From Luzula sylvatica (taxonomy: Eukaryota > Streptophyta > Magnoliopsida > Poales > Juncaceae): DNA of 64,000 nt. The notes beneath the pieces are model-generated. The model saw only the letters and a list, made by a program, of their open reading frames with translations, made no database searches and was not told the origin of the DNA. The stretch covers positions 20,844,414 through 20,908,413 of the forward strand of contig OX326958.1 of assembly GCA_946800325.1 (NCBI GenBank). The letters run 5' to 3'. This document shows, piece by piece, positions 48,894 to 60,218 of this stretch; the first letter of the stretch is position 1, and each line of letters begins with the position of its first letter. A program made the translations under genes and the position numbers.

Positions 48894-50388
48894 AACGAAA
48901 CTATACAATCTTAACCAGATCAATGTACCTAGCAAAAATGATTGAACAATAGTCACATTGTCCACTTTTATATGAAGATTTTTTTTGTCTAACTTTCCTC
49001 TCCTCGTAGATCATTTTGCAAAATCCTCAAAATATATTTGTTTGTGTTTACTTTCTTGAACCTTCAATTTAAGGATCTTCTACTTATTATTCATTTACTT
49101 TCCTGATTATTTTGTTGAGTTTTTTTTTTATTTTTAAAAATAAGGGATCATTTTGATATTTTTTATAAACTTATCAATTGCTGAGATTTTATTATAGTCC
49201 AAATCACCAATTTTTCTGTACTTGTTTCTTTTTCTGACCTTGTTTATTTTTCTAAACATGTTATTGTAAAGATACTAACCGATTTGTTACGTTTATTAAT
49301 TCAATTTAGATTTTTGAGTAAGCCCACACATAGATTTGAAATTAAAATTTAAAATTCTCTAAAATTCACTCATTAGTCATTACTATTGGCTATTGCAACA
49401 TAATTTGTACGGAAATGAGAATTTTTTTTTAAAAGCAAGTTTGGTAAGTGGTGACATTTATTTTATTTTAAAAAAATAATTACAAATTGTAAAAATATAG
49501 TTCCAAACTCTGTATTTTTCAACTTGTAATTAATAGTTGTAAACATACATATTTAATATTTAATAATTTATAATATGTGATGAAATATATTTCATTTCGT
49601 TTGCAAATCATTAATTATAGATTTCATGAATTATACACTCCGTGAATTGTTTGTCACAATTTAAATTTAGCCCGAATTAATTACATAATTTCCTAAATTA
49701 ATAAGTATATTGTATATTATAGTTTTTATTTGTAGGAATTCGAATCCACATTGGGTTGGGAATAAAAATAGAGTAGGTAAGATAGGTGCGAGCGGAGCCT
49801 ACAGTCAAAATACTCGAAATTTTTTATATATTTTCATGTGAATAAATAATATCTCATTTGATTCTATGTATTTTTAATATAATTTAGCATGAAAAGAACA
49901 CTTTTATATGATTACTGGAATAATAAAATTAGACAAAAAAAATAGCATAATAATACAATTATTTTCTCAATTTTTATCATTTTCTCAAAATTTCAATATA
50001 ATTTAGCATGAAAAAATTATACTTTGCATTTTTCATAATTCACAACACAGCACCACAGAGAAACACAACTAATTGACTTACAGAAAGAACAGAACTGGAG
50101 CCGACATGCAGGTTACCTAAAATGCTGGATTCTCATAAATCCCGTATATAAAATACTAGTAAATACCGAATTGATCCCAGAAATCAGAATATGCACTACC
50201 GGATTTATAATCCCGAAATTGATCCGAGAAACCAGGATATGATTCTGGAGCAACCCCTTCGTTGTAAAGATTAGAGAATTAAGGGGCTGATGTCTAAAAG
50301 GAGATAATTCAATCTTACAAAACGAACCTCATCGCGATCGTGCTGGAAAAAGAGGTGAAAGAAGAGAGGAAGGCGATTGATCTCAGCC
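48894..50388. other. Intergenic region upstream of gamma-SNAP
   Basis: AT-rich with no gene. A short imperfect duplication near 50160-50250 repeats GAATTGATCCCAGAAATCAG / GAAATTGATCCGAGAAACCA, close to the presumed promoter of the gamma-SNAP gene. Confidence 0.4.
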
Positions 50389-52211
50389 ATGGCGACCGAT
50401 CCCGAGAAACTTATGGCAAAAGCTGATAAATTGTTAGTATTCTTTTCATCCAATCTCTTGAATTTGTGTCGTATATGATTTCCGGGGTTTCATCCATTTG
50501 TTTTTCGATCTTCCGTTTTGGTACGAATTCAGCTTGAATTACGGGAAATTTGATCATTTTCTTCAGATGATTACGCAGTTAATGTCAAAACAATGTTAGG
50601 TCTAAGAGCTGTTGTCTCATTTTAGATCTGGTTTTAGAGATTTTGGTCAATTATTTGGGGATCATACGTAACAAACCAAATTGAACTAAATCTGCATTTT
50701 CAGTATTACAACTTCCGTTTTAAGGGTCAATTGCGGATTTTTTAATCCAAATTAGGCCTCAGATGATCGTTTTAGCGAAATTAAACCCTAATTTCTTAAC
50801 TAATACATGGACTTTTTTCACAGAACAAAATTAAGTTTTACGAGATGGAGTACCGATTGGAGAACCGCTACACAACTATACGAACAAGCTGGTACCTTTC
50901 TTTCTTAATTTCCTTTCCCTTTTCAAAACCTTTCTTCTTAACAATAAATCCCATAATTTTTTCTTCTCAAAGCCGTGGCATTCAGGTTCAAAAAAGACAA
51001 TGAGAGAGCCAAAGAAGCCTTCGAAATGGCCTCTAAAGGCCAAGAAATGATCAACTCGTACGCATATCCATTATAAATCCTCTAATAATTAATTAATTAA
51101 TTAATTAATTAAAATTAAATTAACCAAATTTCAAATTTGTTTCAAGGCCATGGGATGCGGCGAAACATCTAGAAACCGCAGCGCAAATAGCAAAGGAATT
51201 AGGGAAATTAAATGAAGTTTCAGAACATTATCGAAGAGCTTCTGAATTCTACTTGGAATGCGGCAGATCCCAACCCGCCTCTGACGCCCTCTCTAAAGGC
51301 GCCAGGTCAGCACTTTTCAAAATTAAGACCTGATTGTAGCATTAAATTTAATTAATTAATTATTTTTATTTATTTCAGTGCGGTGGAAGAAGGATTGCCA
51401 GAAGAAGCGATTAAAATGTACACTGACGCGTGTACTATTCTCGAAGAGGATGGAAAGGATCAAATGGCTTTTGATCTGTACCGCTCCATTGCGGCTATTT
51501 ACATTAAAACCCAAAGGTTTTTCAAAATTTCATTTTCTTCGATTTTTCAAAATTATTAATTATTTTATTTGTTTTTAGATATTCTGATGCGGCGACGTTC
51601 TTCTTGAGATTGGGTGTCGCTGCGGATAAATCAAACGCTGTTAATAGTCAATGCAAAGTAATTTCATATTTTTATATTTATTTTAAATATAATTGTATTT
51701 ATGTATGTTTATGATATGATATTTTTTTCAGGCTTACTTGAATGCTATTATTATATATCTTTACGCACATGATTTCGTTCAAGCACAAAAATGTTATAAT
51801 GATTGCTCCCAGTAAGTTGTAACTAATTTTTCATTTCATATCTATTCATCTTTTTATTTAATTAATTAATTTTTTCTTTTCGCCACGTGTTGCCGCCAGA
51901 GTGGACGCGTTTCAAAATAGCGATCAATACCGCATCGCGACGAGATTGATATCCGCGTACGAAGATGGAGATATCGAAGAGATTAAAAAAGTCGCGAATT
52001 CAAATCCCATCAATCACCTCGATCACGTGGTACGATTTTAAACTTAAAATAATAATTAATTCTTATGCTAAAATTGGGATTTGAAATCCTGGATTTTGTT
52101 GTTTAGGTGATAAGGTTGGCGAAGAAATTACCAACTGGGGATTTGAGCAGGATTAAGAAGGGTGGATCAAATATCGAGAATGAAGGATTAGACGAAGATG
52201 ACCTCACTTAA
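50389..52211 (+). CDS. GSNAP: Gamma-soluble NSF attachment protein (gamma-SNAP)
   Basis: Cytosolic adaptor that binds SNARE complexes and recruits the ATPase NSF for their disassembly after membrane fusion. Nine exons join in frame: 50389-50432, 50824-50891, 50973-51057, 51147-51305, 51379-51516, 51579-51657, 51732-51811, 51900-52029, 52107-52211, giving 295 aa, the usual gamma-SNAP length. The protein is a TPR-like helical repeat. Recognisable plant gamma-SNAP blocks are MATDPEKLMAKADKLTKLSF, TRWSTDWRTATQLYEQAA, ASKGQEMINSPWDAAKHLE, YLECGRSQPASDALSKGA, CTILEEDGKDQMAFDLYRS, ATRLISAYEDGDIEEIK and the acidic C-terminus ENEGLDEDDLT. The gene is intact, and its 3' end is about 320 bp from the convergent small secreted peptide gene. 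Confidence 0.95.
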
Positions 52212-52534
52212 GTTTTGAATTGATTTATATATATTTGATAATAAAGTTCGAGAGAGAGAGAGAGATTTATGGGATGCGGATTTCGTGTTGTATTTGTATA
52301 GACTCGACAAATTTTTAGCTTCTGTATGATTTATTTATCATTGATTGATTGTACCATGTTATAATCTTGTTCTTGGATGAGAGAGAGAGAGAGAGAGAGA
52401 AGAGAGAGAGCAAGAGCATTAATATTGTACACATCAAAGTAGCTAGATTCGAAGCAAAAAAAAAAAAAAAAAGACTACAAAACCAACAAAACACACACAC
52501 ACACACACTAAAAAGCATAGAAGTTGATTGGAGG
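52212..52534. other. Shared 3' region of convergent genes
   Basis: 323 bp between the stop codons of gamma-SNAP (+) and the secreted peptide gene (-). It contains two GA microsatellites (about 52251-52266 and 52378-52400), an A-run and a CA repeat near 52490. The two 3' UTRs could overlap. Confidence 0.6.
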
Positions 52535-52765
52535 TTAGTTATTGATAGGAGGGAGGCCAGGGAGATCGGGGATGGGAAGAGGGGGCAAGATGGGAATAGT
52601 CGGCATGGGTATCGGAAGCGTGGGTTGAGTCGGTATTAGCCCTTTCCTTTCTTCGATTGGATGAGACTCTTGTTTCGGTTCTTCTTCGAGGTTTCTAGCA
52701 TCGGTGGCGCAGACGAAGAAGAGGAGGAAGATGGTGAAGATGCAAAGGAGGAGTTTTCTACCCAT
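52535..52765 (-). CDS. Small secreted proline-rich peptide
   Basis: Single-exon 76-aa ORF. It has a clear signal peptide (MGRKLLLCIFTIFLLFFVCA, cleavage near residue 23), a charged linker NLEEEPKQESHPIEERKG, then a Pro-rich tail with alternating PxPxPxIPxLPPLPIPDLPGLPP words ending PPINN. It is expected to enter the secretory pathway and perhaps the cell wall. It resembles short plant proline-rich secreted peptides but I cannot assign a named family. Codon use and the CT/GA-rich leader (GA repeat 52792-52827 just upstream) support a real plant gene. The only cysteines are in the signal peptide, so it is not a disulfide-rich defensin type. Confidence 0.7.
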   Translation of the reverse strand: MGRKLLLCIFTIFLLFFVCATDARNLEEEPKQESHPIEERKGLIPTQPTLPIPMPTIPILPPLPIPDLPGLPPINN

Positions 52766-52776
52766 TTCTGAATTAG

Positions 52777-52791
<15 letters not shown>

Positions 52792-52827
<36 letters not shown>
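52792..52827. repeat. GA microsatellite in the peptide gene leader
   Basis: About 36 bp of GA repeat starting some 27 bp upstream of the secreted peptide start codon, read as CT on the gene strand. It is likely to lie in the 5' UTR. Confidence 0.9.
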
Positions 52828-52832
<5 letters not shown>

Positions 52833-53216
52833 TACTGAGATATATAGACTTGTATGTTACTAGATGAGCAGTGACTAGATATATATAGAAATAATGATTT
52901 AAGAAAAAAATCTTCACTAAATAGTATACCTCAATTCATCTAAAATCATAAGATAACCAATAATTATAGACACCTAGATTCTTTTATCTAGATTTGTACA
53001 TAGAAATACACGTGGCAATCAAATTTAAAATTTCTAAAATTTTATTTCATTTTAAAAGTTTGATGTGACTGCATTGTGATTTGCCACGTATGTTTCTAGA
53101 TGAAATCTAGGTGCGAAATCTAGGTGTTTATTATTATTGATAAGATAACCAATGCATTTCAGTTCAGTTCATGACCAATCCATTTAATCTCTCCTCGTGA
53201 CATGGTGGCTCGAAAA

Positions 53217-53400
53217 TATATTTCGATAAATTCCAATTATTGAGTATCTTAGGTGCAATAAAACAGAAAGAGAACAATATATTTCGATAAATTCCAATTA
53301 TCGAGTATCTTAGATGCAATAAAAAGGAAAGAGGACAATATATTTCGATAAATTCCAATTATCGAGTATCTTAGGTGCAATAAAAAAGAAAGAGAACAAT
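53217..53400. repeat. 61-bp tandem repeat, three copies
   Basis: Three nearly identical units beginning ATATATTTCGATAAATTCC, with the TTTCG word at 53221, 53282 and 53343 (period 61). Units contain GAGTATCTTAGGTGCAATAA. No coding significance seen. Confidence 0.9.
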
Positions 53401-53488
53401 TTAAGTAAATCAATACAAAATTAAACTTATTAATTATGAATCAGATAAATAAGAAGTTTTTAATGGTTGAATCGTTGAATAATAATAA

Positions 53489-53728
53489 GGTAATTCTTCA
53501 AAAATTCCTAACTTTTTTGGATTTATCAAAAAATTCCTAACTTCTAACTTTCAAATTACTTCAAAACCCTCTTAGAAATTGAGTTGAATTTTTTTATCCC
53601 CTACAAAAGTTAACATTAATATCCCATCCAATTTTTCACTTTTTGAACAAGAATACCCTTATTGTGATTTTCTTTATAAATTCTTTTATTCTAAATTAAT
53701 AAATACATAAATAAATAAAATATTGCAC

Positions 53729-53818
<90 letters not shown>

Positions 53819-54216
53819 TTACAACTCGCTATTTTATTTTATTATTTACAATATATATATAGAAAGTATTATTTTATTAAATAAATACTATTTCATATTA
53901 TATTTTGAATTTTTTACATAAAATAATTTTATGTAAACCTCGTATTATAAATTATAGAATAGTATAATAAATATCATAATATAATATTGTGAATTATTAT
54001 TTATTTATTAGTTTATAGAGTAAATTCAAAAAATAAAATAAATTGTGAGAGTATTTTGGTAAAAGACAAATTAATTTGAATGAAAAGTTAAAAATAACCC
54101 TAATAGTGGTAAAAAAAAATTCAACTTAAATTATAGGGGATTTCTGAAGTAATCTAAAAGTTAGGGGTTTTTGATAAATTCCAAAAAATTAGGAGTTTTT
54201 TTGAAGAATTCTCCTA
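53489..54216. mobile_element. Foldback element with TA-repeat loop
   Basis: Arms of about 100-120 bp. The left (AATTCTTCAAAAATTCCTAA, ATTTATCAAAAAATTCCTAA, AATTACTTCAAAACCC) pairs with the right (GGGGATTTCTGAAGTAATCT, GGGGTTTTTGATAAATTCC, TTGAAGAATTCTCC). AATAATAA lies at both borders, possibly the target duplication, although the left flank is itself an AAT repeat. The loop holds an ATT tract and about 60 bp of TA repeat (53752-53812). It could be MULE-like, but this is inferred. Confidence 0.6.
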
Positions 54217-54911
54217 AATAATAATTATAAGAGTGTACAGAAATAAGAATTCTCATGTCTTATAATTTACCTTTATGTTATTTGCTGTACAAATTGAAGG
54301 CGCAAGGCAAAATTATATTTATCTTCGTATTTTATCACAATAGAAAATTCGAGAAATAAAGAATGAAAATGAGGTTTTATTTGTTCTCGCATTTCATGAA
54401 AATGAGGTTTTATGTGTATATAAAATATACTAAACAACTAGGCAAAATGAAATTGATAACAGAATTACACATTGAAGTTTTTATATTTCATCTCTGTTTC
54501 TCTACATTATACTTTTTAATTTACTCATACATGTTTTAATTTACTCTACTTATTATTTTACAATCGAATTACACATACATGTTATCCGTTTTTAATTTAC
54601 TCAGTTCTTAATTTATAATTTTAAAATACATTTAAGTTAAATTAAACTTTTTTGCATAATTTGACAACACATAAACTACGAGGAACACGTAGAAATTTAA
54701 AATACCTCAAGAAAACATGCTCATAAAAGTCCAAACCGCAAATTAGAAGATTTGTTTTCTTCTTTGGATGTGAAAATGAAAAATGTGCACCACGCAAAAC
54801 GAGTAACGTGATACCTAATAAAACCAATCTTACGCATTGCCACTCGTCATCTATTGCTCAATCGGTCCGCATGCATTAATGTGGCACAATAAAACAATTT
54901 GGTTCAACAAT
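54217..54911. other. Intergenic region before tRNA-Tyr
   Basis: AT-rich with no gene. Plant tRNA genes often have CAA motifs just upstream; CAACAATCC immediately precedes the tRNA here. Confidence 0.4.
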
Positions 54912-54996
54912 CCGACTTTAGCTCAGTTGGTAGAGCGGAGGACTGTAGTGTTGCAGATAAATCCTTAGGTCGCTGGTTCGAATCCGGCAAGTCGGA
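54912..54996 (+). tRNA. trnY-GUA: tRNA-Tyr (GTA) with 12-nt intron
   Basis: Cloverleaf read directly. Acceptor CCGACTT pairs with AAGTCGG, discriminator A at 54996. D arm GCTC..GAGC; anticodon stem GAGGA/TCCTT with loop C-T-GTA-G-A; T arm GCTGG-TTCGAAT-CCGGC. The intron is 54949-54960 (TGTTGCAGATAA), after position 37, as in all plant nuclear tRNA-Tyr genes. The internal A box and B box (GGTTCGAATCC) are intact. A T-rich pol III terminator follows from about 55002. Mature length is 73 nt before CCA addition. It appears functional. Confidence 0.97.
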
Positions 54997-55137
54997 CTTC
55001 CTTTTGGTTTTTTGAACTTCAATATTCATATTTATTTTTGTATGTTATTTATGTTGAAGAAGCACGGCCCAGTTTTGCTTTCTGTTAAATAATAACATGC
55101 TGCTTCATGTGGGCCCAGAATTTAGTTATGTTATGTA

Positions 55138-55620
55138 AGATAAATTTGATTTTTTGAATTTAAAGAGATAAATTTGATTTATCCTTTCAGTTGTGAATTT
55201 GATATAATGATGTATTCACTAAAAACATCGTAAAATACACATTAAAAAAATTGATTCTATGTATTTCTTCAGGAAAGACATAATAAAATTCATAAGCGCG
55301 AAACATGTTTAAATGTATACACGATTAATCGAATTTGTGTGAGGTACCTTCAATACAATGAAGGATGAGAACAAACTTAATTTCGACTATTTATATTTGT
55401 CAGAATCTTTTGAATTTTCAAATTTCACTCCACAAAAAATAGAATTATTTTATTTTACTAATAGACTTAGTTATACAGAGTTCTTATGAGATATTAGAGA
55501 AAACCAAGATAAGTATGTATATAACAAATAGACTTAAATATACTTTTTAAATACTATTAATAGTATTTGACCAAATATCTCAAGTGGACTTAATTATAAA
55601 GGACTGCAAACCCAACCCAA
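55138..55620 (+). repeat. Dispersed repeat copy D
   Basis: Begins GATAAATTTGATTTTTTGAA and contains AACAAACTTAATTTCGACTA and TTCTTATGAGATATTAGAGA, matching copies A-C. It extends weakly to about 55620 (GGACTGCAAACCCAACCCAA). It carries unoccupied equivalents of both transposon target sites seen in copy A. Confidence 0.65.
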
Positions 55621-55864
55621 CTCCGGCTACATGCTTTAGTGTACCACCAGGTCCGGTCCTGGATTTTTGGAGGCCTTTGACGACTATATTACGATATATC
55701 GAATAAACTAAAACGAATATTATACGTGTCGAAATTTTGCTAAAAATGTTTTTTTCCAAAATTTTGATGAAAAATCTTCAAATTTTGTCGAAGAACCCTA
55801 GATTTTAGTGAAAAAAAAAAAACTGATTTTTAGTGAAATTCTAAAATTTTGCTCAAATTTTGTC

Positions 55865-56170
55865 TTATACCTTGTACTTTGGAGAAAAAATCTTAGTAAG
55901 TCTTAAATTTTGATGCAAACACCTAAATTTTAACCAAATTATACTGAAAGTCCTGAAGTATTTGTTGACTGTGATAGCATGAGAATGATAGGTTACATCT
56001 ATTTCAGTGAAGTATTTGTTGTTCCAAGAAATCAGAATCCCGCCAGAGGCTCCTATAGAATCCATGTTACAATAATTTTTCAGCCAGCAAGCTCCAATGA
56101 AACTCAAGCAAATCATTGGACTGGTGGTGTTTCATGTGTGGAAGGAGAGGTGCCGGAGAATCTTTCAAAG
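55865..56170 (-). pseudogene. LINE endonuclease-domain remnant
   Basis: Minus-strand translation gives MDSIGASGGILISWNNKYF (about 56065-56005), the SxGxSGGxxxxWN block found in the AP-endonuclease domain of plant L1 LINEs, followed by a decayed continuation. The frame is broken on both sides and no reverse transcriptase is attached. It is a fragment only. Confidence 0.5.
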
Positions 56171-56754
56171 TTTAAATTTTTCGCGACTAATAGATCTTAT
56201 TCTTCAAGATCGATGAGATATCGTTCATGTCCATAAATCTACAATTTGAGGAAACGGTATTGAAGATGGTGAAGGAGAGATATGAGCGCGTGGGGAAGAA
56301 GAAGATTAGCGTGAAGGTGGTTAAGGACAGGGATGAAGACTGATGGAGTAGGGGATGTTAATGGTGAAGGAGATATAGGTGTAAGGGAGAATGGCGTGAT
56401 TGTAGAAAGAAAGATTGTTGTAGTAAATAGGATTTAAATCTTTAGAGGCTTGTTTACATTACTAGTATCTTCATGTTTTCAATTTCAGTTTTTTTACTTT
56501 CACTTGTCCTCCATTTTTGATTCTCTGTAATTGTGTCAATCTAACTATAAAGTAGGCCCAATTTGATTTCCCTTTAATGGACCCATTTTATTATTTTTTG
56601 AACATTAATTTCTTGTAATTGTGTCAATCTAACTAATTATTCTATACTATTCTAAATCATACTTACATGATTTTAAATCCCGCCGGAATTTTTTTTATTT
56701 TTTCTAAATTTTTTTTAAATATGATATATTTCCCCAAATTTTACGATAATATCT
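56171..56754. other. Intergenic sequence next to the LINE fragment
   Basis: A purine-rich stretch (56255-56410, GATGGTGAAGGAGAGATATG-like) without a usable frame, then AT-rich sequence. Origin unknown; it may be part of the LINE relic. Confidence 0.3.
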
Positions 56755-57190
56755 TTTATGAACTAATTAATACACTTAATTAAAATAATAACTAGTACAT
56801 GTTGACCATTAACTTGATACATAATTACTATTTATTCGAATTTATAAATTTTAATAAATTTTAATGAATATTTAATTATATCTTTTAATTAGTACGTTAA
56901 TTAAATGTAATTGTTTTATAGTGGAGCATTCGGTGGGTACATTTTGGGGAGTGATTTTTTTTTTTTAAAAGTGACTGACAAGTTAAAAAAATATATTAAA
57001 ATTTATTGCACTAAAAAATGTATCCGCCGAACTCTCCATTATTGAACAATTACATTTAATTAACGTGATAATTAAAACATATAATTAAATATTCATTAAA
57101 ATTTATTCAAAATTATGAATTCGAACAAATATTAATTACGTATTAAGTTAACAGTTAACATGTACTAGTTATCATTTTAATTAAATATTC
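56755..57190. repeat. Foldback element with about 190-bp arms
   Basis: The left arm, with AATAACTAGTACATGTTGAC and GTACGTTAATTAAATGTAAT, is inverted against the right arm, with TTAACATGTACTAGTTATCA and ATTACATTTAATTAACGTGA. The centre words GCATTCGGTGGGTACATTTT and AATGTATCCGCCGAACTC also pair. No coding. Confidence 0.65.
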
Positions 57191-57219
57191 AATACCTTGT
57201 ATGTTCCGGTAAATTTTTT

Positions 57220-57605
57220 AATGAATATATCCCATCTAAGAACTTTTGGTGGAGCTACCGGAACATAAAGAATGATACGGTAAAAATTGAATAATTTCGG
57301 TTAGATGGGATATTTTAATTAAATATATCCCATCTAATTTTGAATAAATATATCCCATCTAATTTTGAATAATTTATTCAAAATATCTCATCTAATTAAA
57401 TATATTAAATATATCCCATTTAATTAACGTGATATTTTTAATGAATATATCCCATCTAATTATGAATAAAAATTGGATAATTTCCAAGGCACTACAAGCC
57501 CATGAGCCGCCTATGTTCCGGTAGCTCCACCACAAAATGTATTTAATAAAGATTGGGAATTTATGGTTGTGCATTTAATTAAAATATATCCCATCTAGTT
57601 AGAAC
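57220..57605. repeat. ATATATCCCATCTAA repeats with scattered copia scraps
   Basis: Irregular repeats of ATATATCCCATCTAATTTTG are interspersed with extra copies of a copia segment. ATGTTCCGGTAGCTCCACCA occurs at about 57511 (+) and in inverted form near 57242-57262, besides the main copy at 57617. This looks like local rearrangement at the 5' truncation of the copia element. Confidence 0.6.
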
Positions 57606-59748
57606 ATGAGCCGTCTATGTTCCAGTAGCTCCACACAACGCACAAAGATGGGACCCCAAAAAAGATTGGAAATTTATGTCGGCTTCGAATCTCCATCAAT
57701 TATTAAATACCTTGAACCATTAACGGGAGATCAATTTACAGCAAGATTTGTTGATTGTAAGTTTGATGAAGCTATGTTCCCAGCGTTAGGGGGAGAGAAA
57801 CGAACGTTGGAAAACAAGAAATTACATGGAATGCATCATCAATGTATCATTATGATCCTCTAACAAATCAATCTGAACTAGAAGTCCAGAAAATTATTCA
57901 TTTGCAATAAATTGCAAATCAACTAACAGATGCATTCATTGATACAAAAAGAGTAACTAAATCGTATATTCCAGCAGAAAATGTTCCTGCTCGTATTGAA
58001 ATATCCTTGGATAATTCTAAAAGTGATATACGCCAGAAACGTGGTCGAGCAATCGATTCCAAAGATAAAAAATCATGGAAGAAAAGGGTACAAGATAAAG
58101 TTGACATAACCGAAGTAATCAATACTTATGATGAAATAAATTCTTCTGAAAAGAATATTGATGATAACACAGTAGGAGACACAAATGAACAAATAACCCT
58201 TGTAGAGATTCAGGTACCTGATAATGTTGAAAACATTGATAATAATGAGATCTCAATAAACTATGTCATCACTGGAAATAGATGGAACCGAAATAAAAAT
58301 GTCATTGACAAATATTTTGTATATGCAATCACGATTGATATAATGAAAGAAAATGAGGATCAAGAACCAAAAACAATTGAAGAATGTCGACGTAGGAAAG
58401 ATTGGCCAAAATGGAGAGATGCAATTCAAGAAGGACTGGATATGCATCTCATGGATGTTGTAACAGCTTATTTATATGGATCACTTGATAGTGATATCTA
58501 CATGAAAATCCCTGAAGGATTAAAAGTGCCTGAAGCATGTAACACAAAATCTCGTGGAATGTATTCCATAAAATTAAAATGATATTTGTATGGGTTAAAA
58601 CAATCCGGAAGAATGTGGTATAACCGTCTAAATGTATATCTTACAAAAGAAGGATATCATAACAACCCAATTTGTCCATATGTTGTTATTAGAAAATCAA
58701 ATTCCGAATTTATAATTATTGCGGTATATGTTGATGATCTAAATATCATCGGAACTCCTGAAGAACTTCAAAGTACCGCTGCATACTTGAAAAGTGAATT
58801 TGAAATGAAAGATCTTGGAAAGACAATATTTTGTCTTGGATTGCAAATCGAACATTTGAGAAATGGGATATTTGTCCATCAATATACTTACGTGTAGAAA
58901 ATGTTCTAAAACGATTTAATATGGACAAATCACATCCATTAAGTTCACCAATGGAAGTTTGGTCTCTTGATGTTAAGAAAGATTGTTTCCGTCCAAAGGA
59001 AGATAACGAAGAAGTCCTTGGTCCAGAAGTACCATATTTAAGTGCAATTGGTGCATTAATGTACCTAGCTAATTATACCAGGCCTGACATATCATTCGCT
59101 ATTAATCTGCTAGCAAGATATAGTTCAGCGCCAACACGAAGGCATTGGAATGGTATTAAACACATACTTCGTTATCTCTGAGGAACAACGGATATTGGAT
59201 TGTTTTATCAAAAGACCTCAGAATCTAAATTAGTCGGATATGCAGATGCTGGATACATGTCAGATCCACGTAAAGTTCGGTCTCAAACTGGATATTTATT
59301 CACATATGGCGAGACTACCATATCCTGGCGATCCACCAAGCAAACCTTGATTGATACATCATCAAATCATTATGAAATAATAGCACTTCATGAGGCAAGT
59401 AGGGAGTGTGTATGGCTGAGGTCAATGATTCAACACATTCAAGAATCATGTGGTATTAAAACAATCAAATGGAGTCCAACAGTGATATACGAAGATAATG
59501 TTGCATGTATTGCCCAGATTAAGGGAGGATATATCAAAGGAGATAGGACGAAACATATTTCGCCAAAATTGTTCTCCTCACACGAGCTCCAGCAGAGCGG
59601 GGAAATTGATATCCAGCAAATCCGCTCGAGTAATAATCTTGCAGATTTCTTCACCAAATCATTGCCAACTAAAAATTTTAGGCAATTAAGACATAAAATT
59701 GAACTCTGTCATTTTAGAGATATTTGGACCCATGAGGGGGAAAAATAA
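57606..59748 (+). pseudogene. Ty1-copia polyprotein remnant (integrase C-term, RT, RNase H)
   Basis: Decayed copia-type pol read in several frames. 57606-57863 is the integrase C-terminal end (GIYVGFESPSIIKYLEP-like block). 57907-58580 is the linker and start of reverse transcriptase. 58586-58897 contains YGLKQSGRMWYNRL and the catalytic YVDD. 58906-59181 is the RT C-terminus. 59200-59748 is RNase H (GYADAGYMSDP, SSNHYEIIALHEASRECVWL, NLADFFTKSLP). Stops at 57908, 58580, 58896 and 59179 break it. RT has also lost a block of several dozen codons near 58438, between WPKWRDAIQEGL and DMHLMDVVTAYLYG. gag, protease and the integrase core are absent. Non-functional. Confidence 0.9.
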
Positions 59749-59852
59749 TACGCGTTACACTCTTTTTTCCTAGTCATGGTTTTTATCCCAATGGGTTTTT
59801 CCTGACCAGGTTTTTAACGAGGGAGCTTCTCATGCGTATGAAATATTGACAT

Positions 59853-60112
59853 CCAAGAGGGAGTGTTATAAATATAATATATGAATGTCAAGCAACAAAT
59901 CTTGTGAAGATGGATGCGTTGATTATAGGATATTTAGTATATTTGGAATTGTATTATTTCCTTGTATTATACCGTTTTATATGGCAAGAGGTTTCTTGGC
60001 CTGCACTCATTCTCTCCTATATAAAGGGGATAGTGGCTATTGTATTCATTCAACCCATTCAATAAGAATATTGTCTTCCCAAATTCTCTTTTTTGTTCTT
60101 CATTTTATAACA
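59853..60112 (+). mobile_element. 3' LTR and polypurine tract of the copia element
   Basis: Polypurine tract AAGAGGGAG followed by a 249-bp LTR, 59864-60112, with inverted ends TGTTATAA and TTATAACA. It contains TATATAAAGG-like promoter sequence near 60018. The 5' LTR is missing, so the element is 5'-truncated and the target duplication (CAATG on the right) cannot be checked. Confidence 0.8.
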
Positions 60113-60218
60113 CAATGGATATTTGTACGTTTTACTGAATATATTATATGAGACGTGAACTTGTAGGTATTGCTTACAAATTATTTTTGAAACATTCACA
60201 TGATAATGTAAGTAACTT

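Noticed and set aside
53217..53400. Regularly spaced repeats resembling a CRISPR array
   Set aside because: Units are contiguous 61-bp tandem copies with no unique spacers, in a plant nuclear genome.
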